A DNA stretch of 34,830 nt from Gordonia amicalis NBRC 100051 = JCM 11271 (GTDB lineage Bacteria; Actinomycetota; Actinomycetes; Mycobacteriales; Mycobacteriaceae): contig NZ_BANS01000055.1 of the NCBI RefSeq assembly GCF_000332995.1, positions 1 to 34,830 of the forward strand, read 5' to 3'. The translations under genes and the position numbers were made by a program. Positions 1 to 7,783 of this stretch are shown piece after piece (position 1 is the first letter of the stretch; every line of letters begins with the position of its first letter). The notes beneath the pieces were generated by a model that was not told the DNA's origin, made no database searches, and worked only from the letters and a program-made list of their open reading frames with translations.

Positions 1-180
1 CCAGGAACGCGAGGTTTCGACGCGGTGACTCGCTTCGCTCGCTACCGGCTCAACCTGCAGGGACGCGAGGTTTCGACGCGGTGGCTCGCTTTCGCTCGCT
101 ACCGGCTCAACCACCAGAGGTCCGATTCCCCGCTGGTTGGGTAGGCGAGGAGCGTGCGACGAGCCGTATCGAAACCACCC
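1..180. repeat. Dispersed intergenic repeat cluster (left edge)
   Basis: Two near-identical units lie at about 4-54 and 61-112. Each runs from GCGAGGTTTCGACGCGGTG through a short palindromic CTCGCT-TCGCTCGCTACC segment to CGGCTCAACC. A third, related segment at about 125-178 carries CTGGTTGGGTAGGCGAGGAG and CGAGCCGTATCGAAACC. The same family recurs at 34543-34830. I see no gene in this stretch. The segment sits downstream of the leftward GNAT gene and could include its transcription end. The repeat is intergenic and partly self-complementary, like REP-type elements. No encoded protein is suggested. Confidence 0.8.
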
Positions 181-765
181 TCATCCCAACGACTTCCGCA
201 TCACCACCCGCGAAAACCCGTCCAGCACAGAGGTGGTGTCGGCCGCCCACTCGAACCCGGCTTTCTCGAACAACCCGCGCGTGCCGACGTACGCCATCGT
301 GAGATCCACCTTCTCCCCGCGATTGTCGACCGGATAGCCCTCGATGGCCGGCGCCCCGTTCGACCGGGCGAACTCGACAGCGCCCTGGAGGAGCGCGTGC
401 GAGATCCCCTTCTTGCGGTGGCCGGGTCGGACGCGGAGGCACCACGCGGACCACACGGGGAGGTCGTCGACGTGCGGGATCTTACGGTTGCGGGCGAAGG
501 TCGTGTCGGCACGCGGTGAGACCGCCGCCCATCCCACCACCTCCTCGGTGTCGTCGGTCGTCTCGTACGCCAGGACTCCGAGTGGAATCCCGCTGTCGCA
601 CAATTCTTTCACGAACTCACCCCGCTGTTCGCGGAGCAGGGCCCGATTCTCTGTGCTGGGGATGCGATAGCTCAGGCACCAGCACACGTTGGAGGTCGGC
701 TTCTTGGGCCCGACCATCGTCGCGATGTCGGCGAAGGTCGTTGCGGGCCGGACGTCGATCGTCAT
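181..765 (-). CDS. GNAT family N-acetyltransferase
   Basis: The product is about 194 residues and has the GNAT acetyl-CoA binding signature. A strand reading WSAWCLRVRPGHRKKGISHAL carries the R/Q-x-x-G-x-G/A-like pyrophosphate loop (RPGHRKKG), followed by a helix and the C-terminal strand VGTRGLFEKAGFEW that is typical of the fold. It would transfer an acetyl group from acetyl-CoA to an amine. The substrate cannot be read from the sequence. I prefer the ATG at 765, giving MTIDVRP. In-frame GTG at 780 and ATG at 777 are alternatives, and none of the three has a strong Shine-Dalgarno. The TetR gene ends 57 bases upstream of this start on the same strand, so the two may be cotranscribed. Confidence 0.8.
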   Translation of the reverse strand: MTIDVRPATTFADIATMVGPKKPTSNVCWCLSYRIPSTENRALLREQRGEFVKELCDSGIPLGVLAYETTDDTEEVVGWAAVSPRADTTFARNRKIPHVDDLPVWSAWCLRVRPGHRKKGISHALLQGAVEFARSNGAPAIEGYPVDNRGEKVDLTMAYVGTRGLFEKAGFEWAADTTSVLDGFSRVVMRKSLG

Positions 766-822
766 GCGTCCCAGCATCACAATCGGCGACGATGTGCCGC
801 AAGAGCCAGATACTGTCCGGGT

Positions 823-1437
823 TCAGCGCTGGATGTGTGGACCGGACCGGTACACCGTCCGATACCAGATGGTGGTGAGGATGTCGATGGCCGTGTCGTC
901 GTCGGGGATGGACCCCACCACACCTCCGCGGACGGCGAGCCAAGACCAGCACGAGGATTCGAGCGTGTTCACGAGCGCCGACGCGAGCGGTTCGAGGGGC
1001 AGGCCGATGTGGTACCCGGCCCGTTCCGCGATGTGCAGTCCCGCCAGCACCTGCTTGATCCCCGACGCACGGTTGGCGTGCCAGCGATCCCGGAACTCGT
1101 CGTCGAGCATGGACATCTGGAACAGTCCGATGATCTCGGGCAGGTACTTCTTGTACGTCGTCCAGTAGGAGGTGACGGCCGCACGCACGCCCGCTTCGGG
1201 ATCCGCGTGTCTCGTGGCGAGAGAACCCTCGACGACTTCGTTGCTGAACTGGTCCAGCAACGCCTCGAGAAGCTGATCCTTGTTGTCGTAATAGTTGTAG
1301 AACGAGCCGGTGGAGCGGCCCGCGGCGGCCGCGATGTCGGAGATCTTGGTGTTCAAGTAGCCCTTGTCGGCGAAACAACGACGCGCTGCGTCGAGAAACG
1401 CGGCCTCGGTCTGGCGTCCCTTGTTCGTCGGCGGCAC
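823..1437 (-). CDS. TetR/AcrR family transcriptional regulator
   Basis: The product is a 204-residue one-component repressor. The N-terminal TetR helix-turn-helix is clear at about residues 10-57 (AFLDAARRCFADKGYLNTKI, then DIAAAAGRSTGSFYNYYDNK). The variable C-terminal ligand domain follows. The GTG at 1437 is chosen because GGAAGGAG lies 6 bases upstream. A longer frame to 1581 has no ribosome site and would run through the divergent promoter region. The gene points away from the dioxygenase-like/hydrolase operon that starts at 1644. That is the usual arrangement for a TetR protein controlling the neighbouring catabolic operon, probably in response to an aromatic or acyl substrate. The ligand is unknown. 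Confidence 0.9.
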   Translation of the reverse strand: MPPTNKGRQTEAAFLDAARRCFADKGYLNTKISDIAAAAGRSTGSFYNYYDNKDQLLEALLDQFSNEVVEGSLATRHADPEAGVRAAVTSYWTTYKKYLPEIIGLFQMSMLDDEFRDRWHANRASGIKQVLAGLHIAERAGYHIGLPLEPLASALVNTLESSCWSWLAVRGGVVGSIPDDDTAIDILTTIWYRTVYRSGPHIQR

Positions 1438-1643
1438 CGAACACTCCTTCCGAGGACTGATTCGTTCATCGAAGCATGTATTTCGCTCCGGTCGGGCAAG
1501 GTCGGGGCGAACGGTGTGGTCCTTGTCATATTCTGAACCTGAATCTAGCATCAGAAAAGCCGCGCGGAAACCACCGAGCACTGCTCCCGCGCAGGCCGCG
1601 CCACGCCTGTCCGCTCTCGATCGCTCACACCAGGAGTCAGCCA
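1438..1643. promoter_or_regulatory. Divergent promoter region with candidate TetR operator
   Basis: This 206-bp gap separates the TetR gene from the dioxygenase-like gene and must hold both promoters. It contains the inverted repeat TTCTGA (1531-1536) - 14 bases - TCAGAA (1551-1556), set in the most AT-rich part of the gap, with TAGCAT (1546-1551) between the arms as a possible rightward -10. The arms are a candidate operator for the TetR protein. The symmetry is seen directly. The link to the regulator is inferred from position. Confidence 0.4.
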
Positions 1644-2752
1644 GTGGAATCGTTCATCCAGCACCGGAAGGGTCGCACGCCGCGACAGGTCCATCGTGAC
1701 CTCGAAGACCTCAAGGACGACGAGCTCGGCCGCTACGGATTCACCGGTCGTACGGCGCATCTCTACCGGCGCAACGATCCGACGCAGTTCCGCGCGGTCG
1801 GTACCCACACCGGCGTCGACCGCTTCGTCACCGAACTCACCCCGACCGATCAGATCGATCCGTCGGGTGAGCCGCTGCTGATGTTCTACAACGACGACTG
1901 CCGGATCTCGCTCAGCCGCCGCAGCCAGGCCGCGCCATTCTGGTTCCGGCCAGTCGACGGCGACGAACTGATCTTCGTCCACGAGGGCACCGGCCACTTC
2001 GAGACCGAGTTCGGCCGGCTGTCCTACCGGCCGGGCGACTACGTCTACATCCCCAAGGGATGCACGTACCGGCAGATCCCCGACGACCAGTCGCTGCTGC
2101 TCATCATCGAGGCCGTCGACGAGTACCGGGTCCCGGAGCCGGGCGTGCTCGGACGGTTCTTCCCCTTCGACTCGTCGCTGGTCGCCGTCCCCGAGGCCGA
2201 GGTCTTCGAGGGCGACGGGCGCGAGGAGTACGAGGTTCGGTTCCGCCAGCGCGAGGGCAGACGACGCTGTTCTATCCGTTCCATCCGCTCGACGTCGAGG
2301 GGTGGCGCGGCGACCTGTTCCCGTTCACCTTCAACCTCGAGGACTACGACGTCATCACCTCGGAGTCGGTGCACCTCCCGCCGACCGTGCATCTGTTCAT
2401 GCAGGCCACGGGCGTGTATGTGATGAACTTCCTGCCGCGTCCCGCCGAGGCCCGCAAGGGCGCCGAACGGCTGCCCTGGTTCCACCGCAACACCGACTTC
2501 GACGAGATCGCGTTCTTCCACGGCGGCAGCATGTTCGGCATCGGCATGCCTCCCGGCCTGATCTCGCATGCGCCGCAGGGTATTCACCACGGCATCCCGG
2601 AGAAGGCCCGCGAACGGTCGCGCCGGAAGTTCGACGAGTTCGACCGGGTCGAATGGAAGGTCATCGCGATCGACACGCGTCGTCGTCTCATCGCGACCCC
2701 GGTCATGACCGAGTCGGCATCGGCCGAGGTCCAGGAAGAGGCACAGGTATGA
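1644..2752 (+). pseudogene. Homogentisate 1,2-dioxygenase-family gene, frameshifted
   Basis: Two reading frames together give one cupin-fold protein of about 369 residues resembling homogentisate 1,2-dioxygenase (HgmA family), a non-haem Fe(II) ring-cleaving enzyme. The GTG at 1644 is preceded by AGGAG at 1632-1636 and begins VESFIQHRKGRTPRQVHRDL. The N-terminal part includes GTGHFETEFG and RPGDYVYIPKG. At about 2258 the frame breaks: codons for RQREG are followed, one base back, by QTTLFYPFHPLDVEGW. The likely lesion is loss of one C (GGCCAG to GGCAG). The distal part holds WFHRNTDFDE and HAPQGIHHG, which carry His/Glu residues expected at the iron site. The stop overlaps the next ATG (ATGA, 2749-2752), so the pair formed one operon. 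The true substrate may not be homogentisate. A sequencing error would make this gene intact. Confidence 0.8.
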
Positions 2753-3936
2753 GTTCGGCGAACACGTTGCCGCGCCATGAGTACGAGCGCATTCCCTACC
2801 TCGTCGTCTTCGACGACACGTCGGCCTACAAGGACACCTACGGCGGCGTCACCGAGAGCGTCGTCCTGGAGAGCTACCTCCTGAAGCCGGTGGGCGTGCC
2901 GTCGAAGAACGTCATCGTCTTCATGCACCCGATCGGTGGCGGCGCCTATCTGCCGATGACCAATGCGCTGGCCCGCGCGGGGCATCACGTCATCTATTGC
3001 AACAGCCGGTATCGCGGCGTCGACAGTGCGCTGATCATGGAAAAGGCCGTCCAGGACCTCGGGGCCTGCGTGAAGGACGCCAAGGAACGGCTCGGCTACG
3101 AGAAGGTGATCCTGGCCGGCTGGAGTGGTGGCGGTGCGCTGTCGCTGTACTACCAGCAGCAGGCCCAGCATGCGACGGTCACGGAGACTCCCGCCGGAGA
3201 GCCGCCGGATCTCACTCGGCTCGATCTGCCTGCCGCCGACGGCATGATGCTCCTGGCCGCGCATGTGTCCCGCCACGGAACGCTGACGGAGTGGATGGAT
3301 CCGTCGATCCTCGACGAGAACGACCCGGAGAAGCGGGATCCCGAGCTGGATCTCTACAACCCGGCGAACCCGAACCAGCCGCCGTACACTGCGTAGTTCC
3401 TGGAGCGGTACCGCGCCGCGCAGATCGATCGCAACCGCCGGATCACCGCGTGGGTCAAGGAGCAACTCGCCGACCTCCGCGGCCGCGGTGAGCCGTTGAT
3501 GGAACGCGGGTTCATCGTCCACGGCACCATGGCCGACCCGCGGTGGCTCGACCTGTCCGTCGACCCGAGCGACCGTGAACTCGGCTGCTACCTGGGGGAT
3601 CCGCGCATCGTGAACATGGGACCGGTCGGCCTGGCACGGTTCACGACGCTGCGGAGTTGGTTGTCGCAGTGGAGTTATGACGACGCACACGGCGACGGTC
3701 CGCGCTGTGCCGCGGATCTCGAGGTCCCGACGCTGGTCATCGGCAACTCGGCCGACAACGCGTGCACACCCAGCCACACCCACCGGCTTTTCGACGCCGT
3801 CGGCCACCCCGACAAGACTCTGCACACGATAACCGGTGCGACACACTACTATTCGGGCCGCGATCAGATCCCGCACCTCAAAGAGGCGGTCGGGATCATC
3901 ACGGGCTGGATGGGTGAGCGGGGCTGGGCCAACTGA
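2749..3936 (+). pseudogene. Alpha/beta hydrolase interrupted by an in-frame TAG
   Basis: A single frame encodes about 395 residues but is interrupted by TAG at 3394-3396 (codon 216). The first part carries the oxyanion-type HPIGGG (residues 60-65) and the nucleophile elbow GWSGGG with Ser126. After the TAG the same frame continues FLERYRAAQIDRNRRITAWV and holds the probable catalytic acid (GNSADNACTP) and histidine (GATHYYSG) regions. The 215-residue truncated product would therefore lack two triad residues. A single base change (for example GAG to TAG) explains the lesion. The ATG at 2749 overlaps the preceding stop, so translation was coupled to the dioxygenase-like gene. It probably hydrolyses an ester or C-C bond in a linked aromatic or lipid pathway. 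The substrate is unknown. Confidence 0.8.
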
Positions 3937-3948
3937 GCGCCGCGCACT

Positions 3949-4092
3949 AAAACCGCCCCCGAAAACCGCCCCCGAAAACCGCCCCTGGAAACCACCCCTG
4001 GAAACCACCCTTGGAGACCGCCCTCAGGAGCGGCGTCGGCGACATAGTGTCGTCGGGTCGCCTGTGGAGGGCCGATTTCAGGGGCGGTTTCC
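3949..4092 (-). repeat. Inverted copy A of a core-plus-13-bp-array element
   Basis: Bases 3949-4024 are six tandem units of about 13 bp (AAAACCGCCCCCG, drifting to AAACCACCCTTGG). Bases 4025-4092 form a core that, read on the minus strand, starts ACCGCCCCTGAAATC and contains TATGTCGCCGAC. The plus strand shows a small hairpin, CGACA-TAG-TGTCG. The core matches copy B (4998-5122) in opposite orientation, about 46 of 54 positions by eye. The TGA stop of the DUF559 gene at 4078-4080 lies inside this copy. I do not recognise the family. Confidence 0.75.
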
Positions 4093-4929
4093 AGCTGCGG
4101 CTCGGCTGCGGTGATAACCCTTCCGGACCGTGGCCACGATGTCGGCGTAGGTGGTCTCCCAGTCACCGAACACCTGCGCGTAGGTGAGCCGCATCGGTAG
4201 GTAGCCCAGCGGGATGAGCTTGCGGGACCTGATCCGGTCGCGTTCGTAGTCCTCTTCGCCGGTGTGGTGCGCCCGGCTGTCGAGTTCGATGGCCAGCCGG
4301 TTGCCGACGAGGAGATCGATCCAGCCGACTGTGGGCACCTCATGCTGCACCTTGACCTCGAGTCCGGCGCTGATCAGCCGCAGACGAGCGGCGGTTTCCG
4401 TTCCGGACGCGGCGAGTCGATTGCACTTCTCGACGGCCTTCCGGACGTAGAACGGCGCGAGACGGAACTCGGCGCGAAGGTCGTCGATACTCAGCTTGCC
4501 GTGGTGGAGAGCGGAGTCGCACAGAATGATGAAGCCCTCCTCGTCGAAGCAGCGCGCGGAGTACTGCAGAGCGGTTGCCACGTCGTCGACGGCGGCACCA
4601 GCCGGTGTCGGACGGCCGTGGCGTCGGCAACGGTCGGGGGCTCGGCGACGCTCGTACCGTGTCACGCGGGTGTGCGATGCGATCGGATGCTCGGGGATCC
4701 ACAGCCCGTGACGTCCAAGCGCGCTTGCGCACGACACCACCGTGTTGTCGGCGACTGCGGCAGCGACTTCGGGGTCGGCGTCGGGTGCCTGATACCACCC
4801 GTGCCGGATCCGCTGGATCGCACCGGATTCGACGGCGCGTCGGATCTGCTCGGCGGTCTCTCCGGTTCTCAGCAGCTGATTCGTCGAGAAGACGCCTCCG
4901 AAGCGCGCGACGAGTTGCTCGTAGTCCAT
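4078..4929 (-). CDS. DUF559 endonuclease-fold protein with AbiEi-like N-terminus
   Basis: The product is 283 residues. The N-terminal region (about 3-50) resembles the winged-helix AbiEi-type antitoxin domain (FGGVFSTNQLLRTGETAEQI, then IRHGWYQAP). The C-terminal region (about 175-270) has the Vsr/DUF559 restriction-endonuclease-like pattern: E178, D205 in WIDLLV, ELD at 215-217, then RDRIRSRKLIPLGY. This family is common in actinobacteria and is often annotated as a type IV toxin-antitoxin AbiEi protein. No partner toxin gene lies next to it. Whether it cuts DNA is unproven, although the acidic residues are present. The ATG at 4929 fits the conserved MDYEQLVARF start. Its last codons and stop are supplied by repeat copy A, and copy B lies about 70 bases upstream of its start. 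Confidence 0.8.
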   Translation of the reverse strand: MDYEQLVARFGGVFSTNQLLRTGETAEQIRRAVESGAIQRIRHGWYQAPDADPEVAAAVADNTVVSCASALGRHGLWIPEHPIASHTRVTRYERRRAPDRCRRHGRPTPAGAAVDDVATALQYSARCFDEEGFIILCDSALHHGKLSIDDLRAEFRLAPFYVRKAVEKCNRLAASGTETAARLRLISAGLEVKVQHEVPTVGWIDLLVGNRLAIELDSRAHHTGEEDYERDRIRSRKLIPLGYLPMRLTYAQVFGDWETTYADIVATVRKGYHRSRAAAGNRP

Positions 4930-4997
4930 GAGGGACAGTGTCGGGTGACCTGGTGTGGTCGGGCCGCCGCAGAAAGGTCTTGTGGATAACTCCGTCG

Positions 4998-5122
4998 AGA
5001 ACCGCCCCTGAAATCAACCCTCCAGAGGCCGCACGACGACGATATGTCGCCGACCTCCCTGCTGAGGGCGCTGTTCGGGGGCAGATCCCAGGGGCGCTTT
5101 TCCGGGGCGTATTTCGGGGCCG
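4998..5122 (+). repeat. Copy B of the core-plus-13-bp-array element
   Basis: The core from ACCGCCCCTGAAATC (5001) through TATGTCGCCGAC matches copy A inverted. A degenerate array of about 13-bp units follows (CAGGGGCGCTTTT, CCGGGGCGTATTT) at about 5070-5122. The two copies bracket the DUF559 gene in inverted orientation. The segment fills most of the 203-bp gap between that gene and the acyl-CoA synthetase stop. I see no other feature in the gap. Confidence 0.7.
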
Positions 5123-5132
5123 GCGGTCAGGC

Positions 5133-6524
5133 TCAGCCGAGCAGCTTCTTCTGTACCTTGCCCATCGCGTTGCGGGGCAGGGAGTCGACGAACCGGATCT
5201 CTCGGGGTCGCTTGTGGTTCGACAGCTCACCGGCGACGAACTCGATGAGTTCGGTGTCGGCGACCTCGTCGGCCACCACATACGCGACGATGCGCTGGCC
5301 CAGATAGTCGTCGGGTACGCCGATCACCGCGACCTCGCGCACGGCCGGATGAGCGAGCAGGACGGTTTCGATCTCGCCGGCGCCGATGCGGAAGCCGCCG
5401 GACTTGATGAGGTCGGTGGCCCGACGGCCGACGATGCGATGCATGCCGTCCGGATCGATGACGGCGACATCCCCGGTGGCGAAGAACCCGTCCTCGAGCC
5501 ACGATTCGACCGTCGCCTCGGGGCGGTTGAGGTAGCCCGACGACATCATCGGTCCGCGTACGTGGAGGTCGCCGACCGATTCGCCGTCATGGGCCACCTC
5601 GGCGTCACCCTCCCGAAGACGAGTCTCGACCCCGGCCAGGGGCAGCCCCACCCAGCCCGGTCGACGTTCGCCGTCGACTCGGGTGCTGAGGGTGATCATG
5701 GTCTCGGTCATGCCGTAGCGTTCGACGATCTCGTGGCCGGTGAGCTCGCGGACCCGGTCGAAGACGGGAACCGGTAGCGGTGCACTGCCCGACACGAGAA
5801 TGCGTGCGCCGGAGAGGGTTCGGGCGGCCTCGGGTTCGGCTCCGACGCGGCTCCACACGGTCGGGACCCCGAAGAACATGTTCGCCCCGGCTTCCGCGGC
5901 CTGCGCGTAGCCCGCGGCAGTCGGCTTCTCGGTGTGGATCAGCCGGCCACCTCGACGAAGCGGCCCGAGGACGCCGAGGATCAGTCCGTGCACGTGGAAG
6001 AGCGGAAGACCGTGGGCGAGAGTGTCATCGGCGGTCCACAGCCAGGCGTCGGCGAGCGCGTCGAGTCCCTCGGCGATCGCCTGCCGGGTGATCGGTACGC
6101 CCTTCGGTAGCCCGGTGGTGCCGGAGGTGTAGAGGATCAGCGCAGTCGAATCGGCGTGCGGTTCGGGATGGCGGTGCCACGACTTCGCGTAGCGCCGGAC
6201 CGGGACCACGGCCAGCGTCGTGTCGGCCGGCGCCTGCCCCAGCCACGCCTGTGCGCCCGAATCGGCCAGGATGTGCGCGAATTCGCGCGGACCCGAGTCG
6301 GTCGGTACCGGAACCACCGGCACTCCGGCGATCAAGCCGCCGACCAGTGCGAGGACGGTTTCGACCGTCGGCTGCGCCAGCACCGCGACGGTGCGTGCGC
6401 CGGCGATCCGCTCCGCCACGGCAGTGGCCGCTCCGACGAGATCCTCGCGTGAGAGCCGATCCTCGCCGATCCGGATCACATCGGGGTCGTCCGGGGCGGT
6501 GGGGGTCAACGTCGGCAGCAGCAC
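5133..6524 (-). CDS. fadD36: Acyl-CoA synthetase (FadD36-like, ANL superfamily)
   Basis: The product is a 463-residue adenylate-forming enzyme that activates a carboxylic acid to its CoA thioester through an acyl-AMP. The P-loop-like A3 motif is LILYTSGTTGLPKGVP. The aromatic/ATP motif is ERYGMTET, the hinge region is FFATGDVAVIDPDG and IVGRRATDLIKSGGFRIGAGEIE, and the C-terminal catalytic lysine lies in PRNAMGKVQKK. Length and N-terminus (LLPTLTPTAP, RLSREDLVGAATAVAERIAG) resemble mycobacterial FadD36 rather than the longer long-chain FadD enzymes. That favours a short-chain or malonyl/methylmalonyl-type substrate, which is an inference. The start is GTG at 6524 with only a weak ribosome site. 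It follows the SRPBCC gene by 57 bases on the same strand. Confidence 0.85.
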   Translation of the reverse strand: MLLPTLTPTAPDDPDVIRIGEDRLSREDLVGAATAVAERIAGARTVAVLAQPTVETVLALVGGLIAGVPVVPVPTDSGPREFAHILADSGAQAWLGQAPADTTLAVVPVRRYAKSWHRHPEPHADSTALILYTSGTTGLPKGVPITRQAIAEGLDALADAWLWTADDTLAHGLPLFHVHGLILGVLGPLRRGGRLIHTEKPTAAGYAQAAEAGANMFFGVPTVWSRVGAEPEAARTLSGARILVSGSAPLPVPVFDRVRELTGHEIVERYGMTETMITLSTRVDGERRPGWVGLPLAGVETRLREGDAEVAHDGESVGDLHVRGPMMSSGYLNRPEATVESWLEDGFFATGDVAVIDPDGMHRIVGRRATDLIKSGGFRIGAGEIETVLLAHPAVREVAVIGVPDDYLGQRIVAYVVADEVADTELIEFVAGELSNHKRPREIRFVDSLPRNAMGKVQKKLLG

Positions 6525-6581
6525 ACATCAACTCTGCCACGACGACGACGCTGTCCCGTGGACCCTCCGCGACCTGCGAGG

Positions 6582-7205
6582 TCACCCGGCGTGCGCGAGA
6601 GCCTCGGCCCGCTCCTTGATCCCCATGAGCATCTTGCGCTCCATGATCAGCGACCCCGGTTCCATCGGGATCATCGCGAGCTTCTTGGCCAGGCCGGGCA
6701 GCCGGAAGCGGTTCCGGCTGATCAGCCGCGTCGAATGTCCGACCGGGACCAGCGTGAACGACCACACCCAGTCACCGTCGGTGGTACGGGTGACGAACGC
6801 CCGGCCGGGATCGGCGATCTCGACGCGGGATGCCTCGGGCCCGACGCCGATCGTGTCGCCCACCGCGGGGTGCTGGAACTCCTCGAGCACCTGATCGGTG
6901 CTGTGCATGTCGAGCCCCAGCAGGTTCTCGATCCAGTCATACGTGTAGGCGCCACCGCGAGGCGAGGGACCCATCTGCGCGAGCCACGGGTAGATCGCCT
7001 CCGGCGGTGCGTCGATGGTGATCGCGCGGGTGGCCACGCCGTCGGCGGCCGGCAGCAACTCGTCGCCCGGGAGTTCCGCGGCGACCTCGTCGTCGGTCGC
7101 GCCCCAGGTCATCACCCATGGTCGGATCCACGTGCAGTAGGTGATGGTCGTCGCGCCCATGGCCGCGACGAGCCCGATGCCGACGATGAACGGACGTGTC
7201 GTCAT
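6582..7205 (-). CDS. SRPBCC family protein with N-terminal membrane anchor
   Basis: The product is 207 residues. One hydrophobic segment at about 5-25 looks like an uncleaved anchor. It is followed by an SRPBCC/polyketide-cyclase-like helix-grip domain (AITIDAPPEAIYPWLAQMGP, then TDGDWVWSFTLVPVGHSTRL and SRNRFRL). Members of this fold bind hydrophobic ligands in a deep cavity. Neither ligand nor activity can be deduced here. The ATG at 7205 overlaps the stop of the upstream membrane-protein gene by 4 bases (ATGA at 7202-7205), so the two are translationally coupled. FadD36 follows 57 bases later. Confidence 0.8.
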   Translation of the reverse strand: MTTRPFIVGIGLVAAMGATTITYCTWIRPWVMTWGATDDEVAAELPGDELLPAADGVATRAITIDAPPEAIYPWLAQMGPSPRGGAYTYDWIENLLGLDMHSTDQVLEEFQHPAVGDTIGVGPEASRVEIADPGRAFVTRTTDGDWVWSFTLVPVGHSTRLISRNRFRLPGLAKKLAMIPMEPGSLIMERKMLMGIKERAEALAHAG

Positions 7206-7720
7206 TTCGCCCCGCGCTCGGCAGCGGCGGACAGCGGACGAGTGGGATAGGAGTCTGCGGGTGCCGGTTTACCGCGGTGGGCGAGCGTGCGACGCCAGGC
7301 AACAGCCAGGCCGAACTCGAGCATCCCGATGACCGCGATCACCGGTTGCAGGAAGAAGAAGATCTGCAGCACCGCGATCTGGACGACGATCCAGGTGACC
7401 AGCGATACGCCGGCAAGCACGCCACCGAGTATCCCGAGTCGGGGATCGACGGGCAGGAAGACGATCGCGATCGCGGCAAGGGCATGGGGCACGCCGATCG
7501 CCGCGACAAGCACCAACCCCGGGCCGGTCCAGGTGTTGAAAGGCGTGTTGTGCAACCACTCCCGGGGCATCTGCCACCGGTCGTCGGCGAGTGCGAGTCC
7601 ACCGTCGACGGCTTGATACGCGACGAGGATCTCGATGAGCGCGAGAATCCCGGCGGCCCAGGTACGTCGATATCCGGCCGCGATGGTGAACGGGCGTCGG
7701 AGGCCCCGCATCGACCTCAT
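7202..7720 (-). CDS. Small integral membrane protein of unknown function
   Basis: The product is 172 residues with about four hydrophobic segments: around 19-36, 68-86, 92-112 and 114-140. The N-terminus is basic and the polar C-terminal tail is PAPADSYPTRPLSAAAERGAK. I recognise no catalytic motif and cannot name the family. Position and the 4-base overlap with the SRPBCC gene suggest the two act together at the membrane. A second in-frame ATG at 7711 is a possible alternative start. Confidence 0.7.
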   Translation of the reverse strand: MRSMRGLRRPFTIAAGYRRTWAAGILALIEILVAYQAVDGGLALADDRWQMPREWLHNTPFNTWTGPGLVLVAAIGVPHALAAIAIVFLPVDPRLGILGGVLAGVSLVTWIVVQIAVLQIFFFLQPVIAVIGMLEFGLAVAWRRTLAHRGKPAPADSYPTRPLSAAAERGAK

Positions 7721-7783
7721 GACCCCAGTCTGCGCCGCTGACCGCGTTCCGTCGTGGGCACTAGGTCACCTTCGACGGTGCGA

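Noticed and set aside
2250..2265. Programmed ribosomal frameshift in the dioxygenase-like gene
   Set aside because: There is no slippery heptamer or downstream structure at the site, and this enzyme family is not known for frameshifting. Mutation or sequencing error is simpler.
4078..4929. Complete type IV toxin-antitoxin pair
   Set aside because: Only the AbiEi/DUF559-like gene is present. Neither neighbour resembles the AbiEii nucleotidyltransferase toxin.
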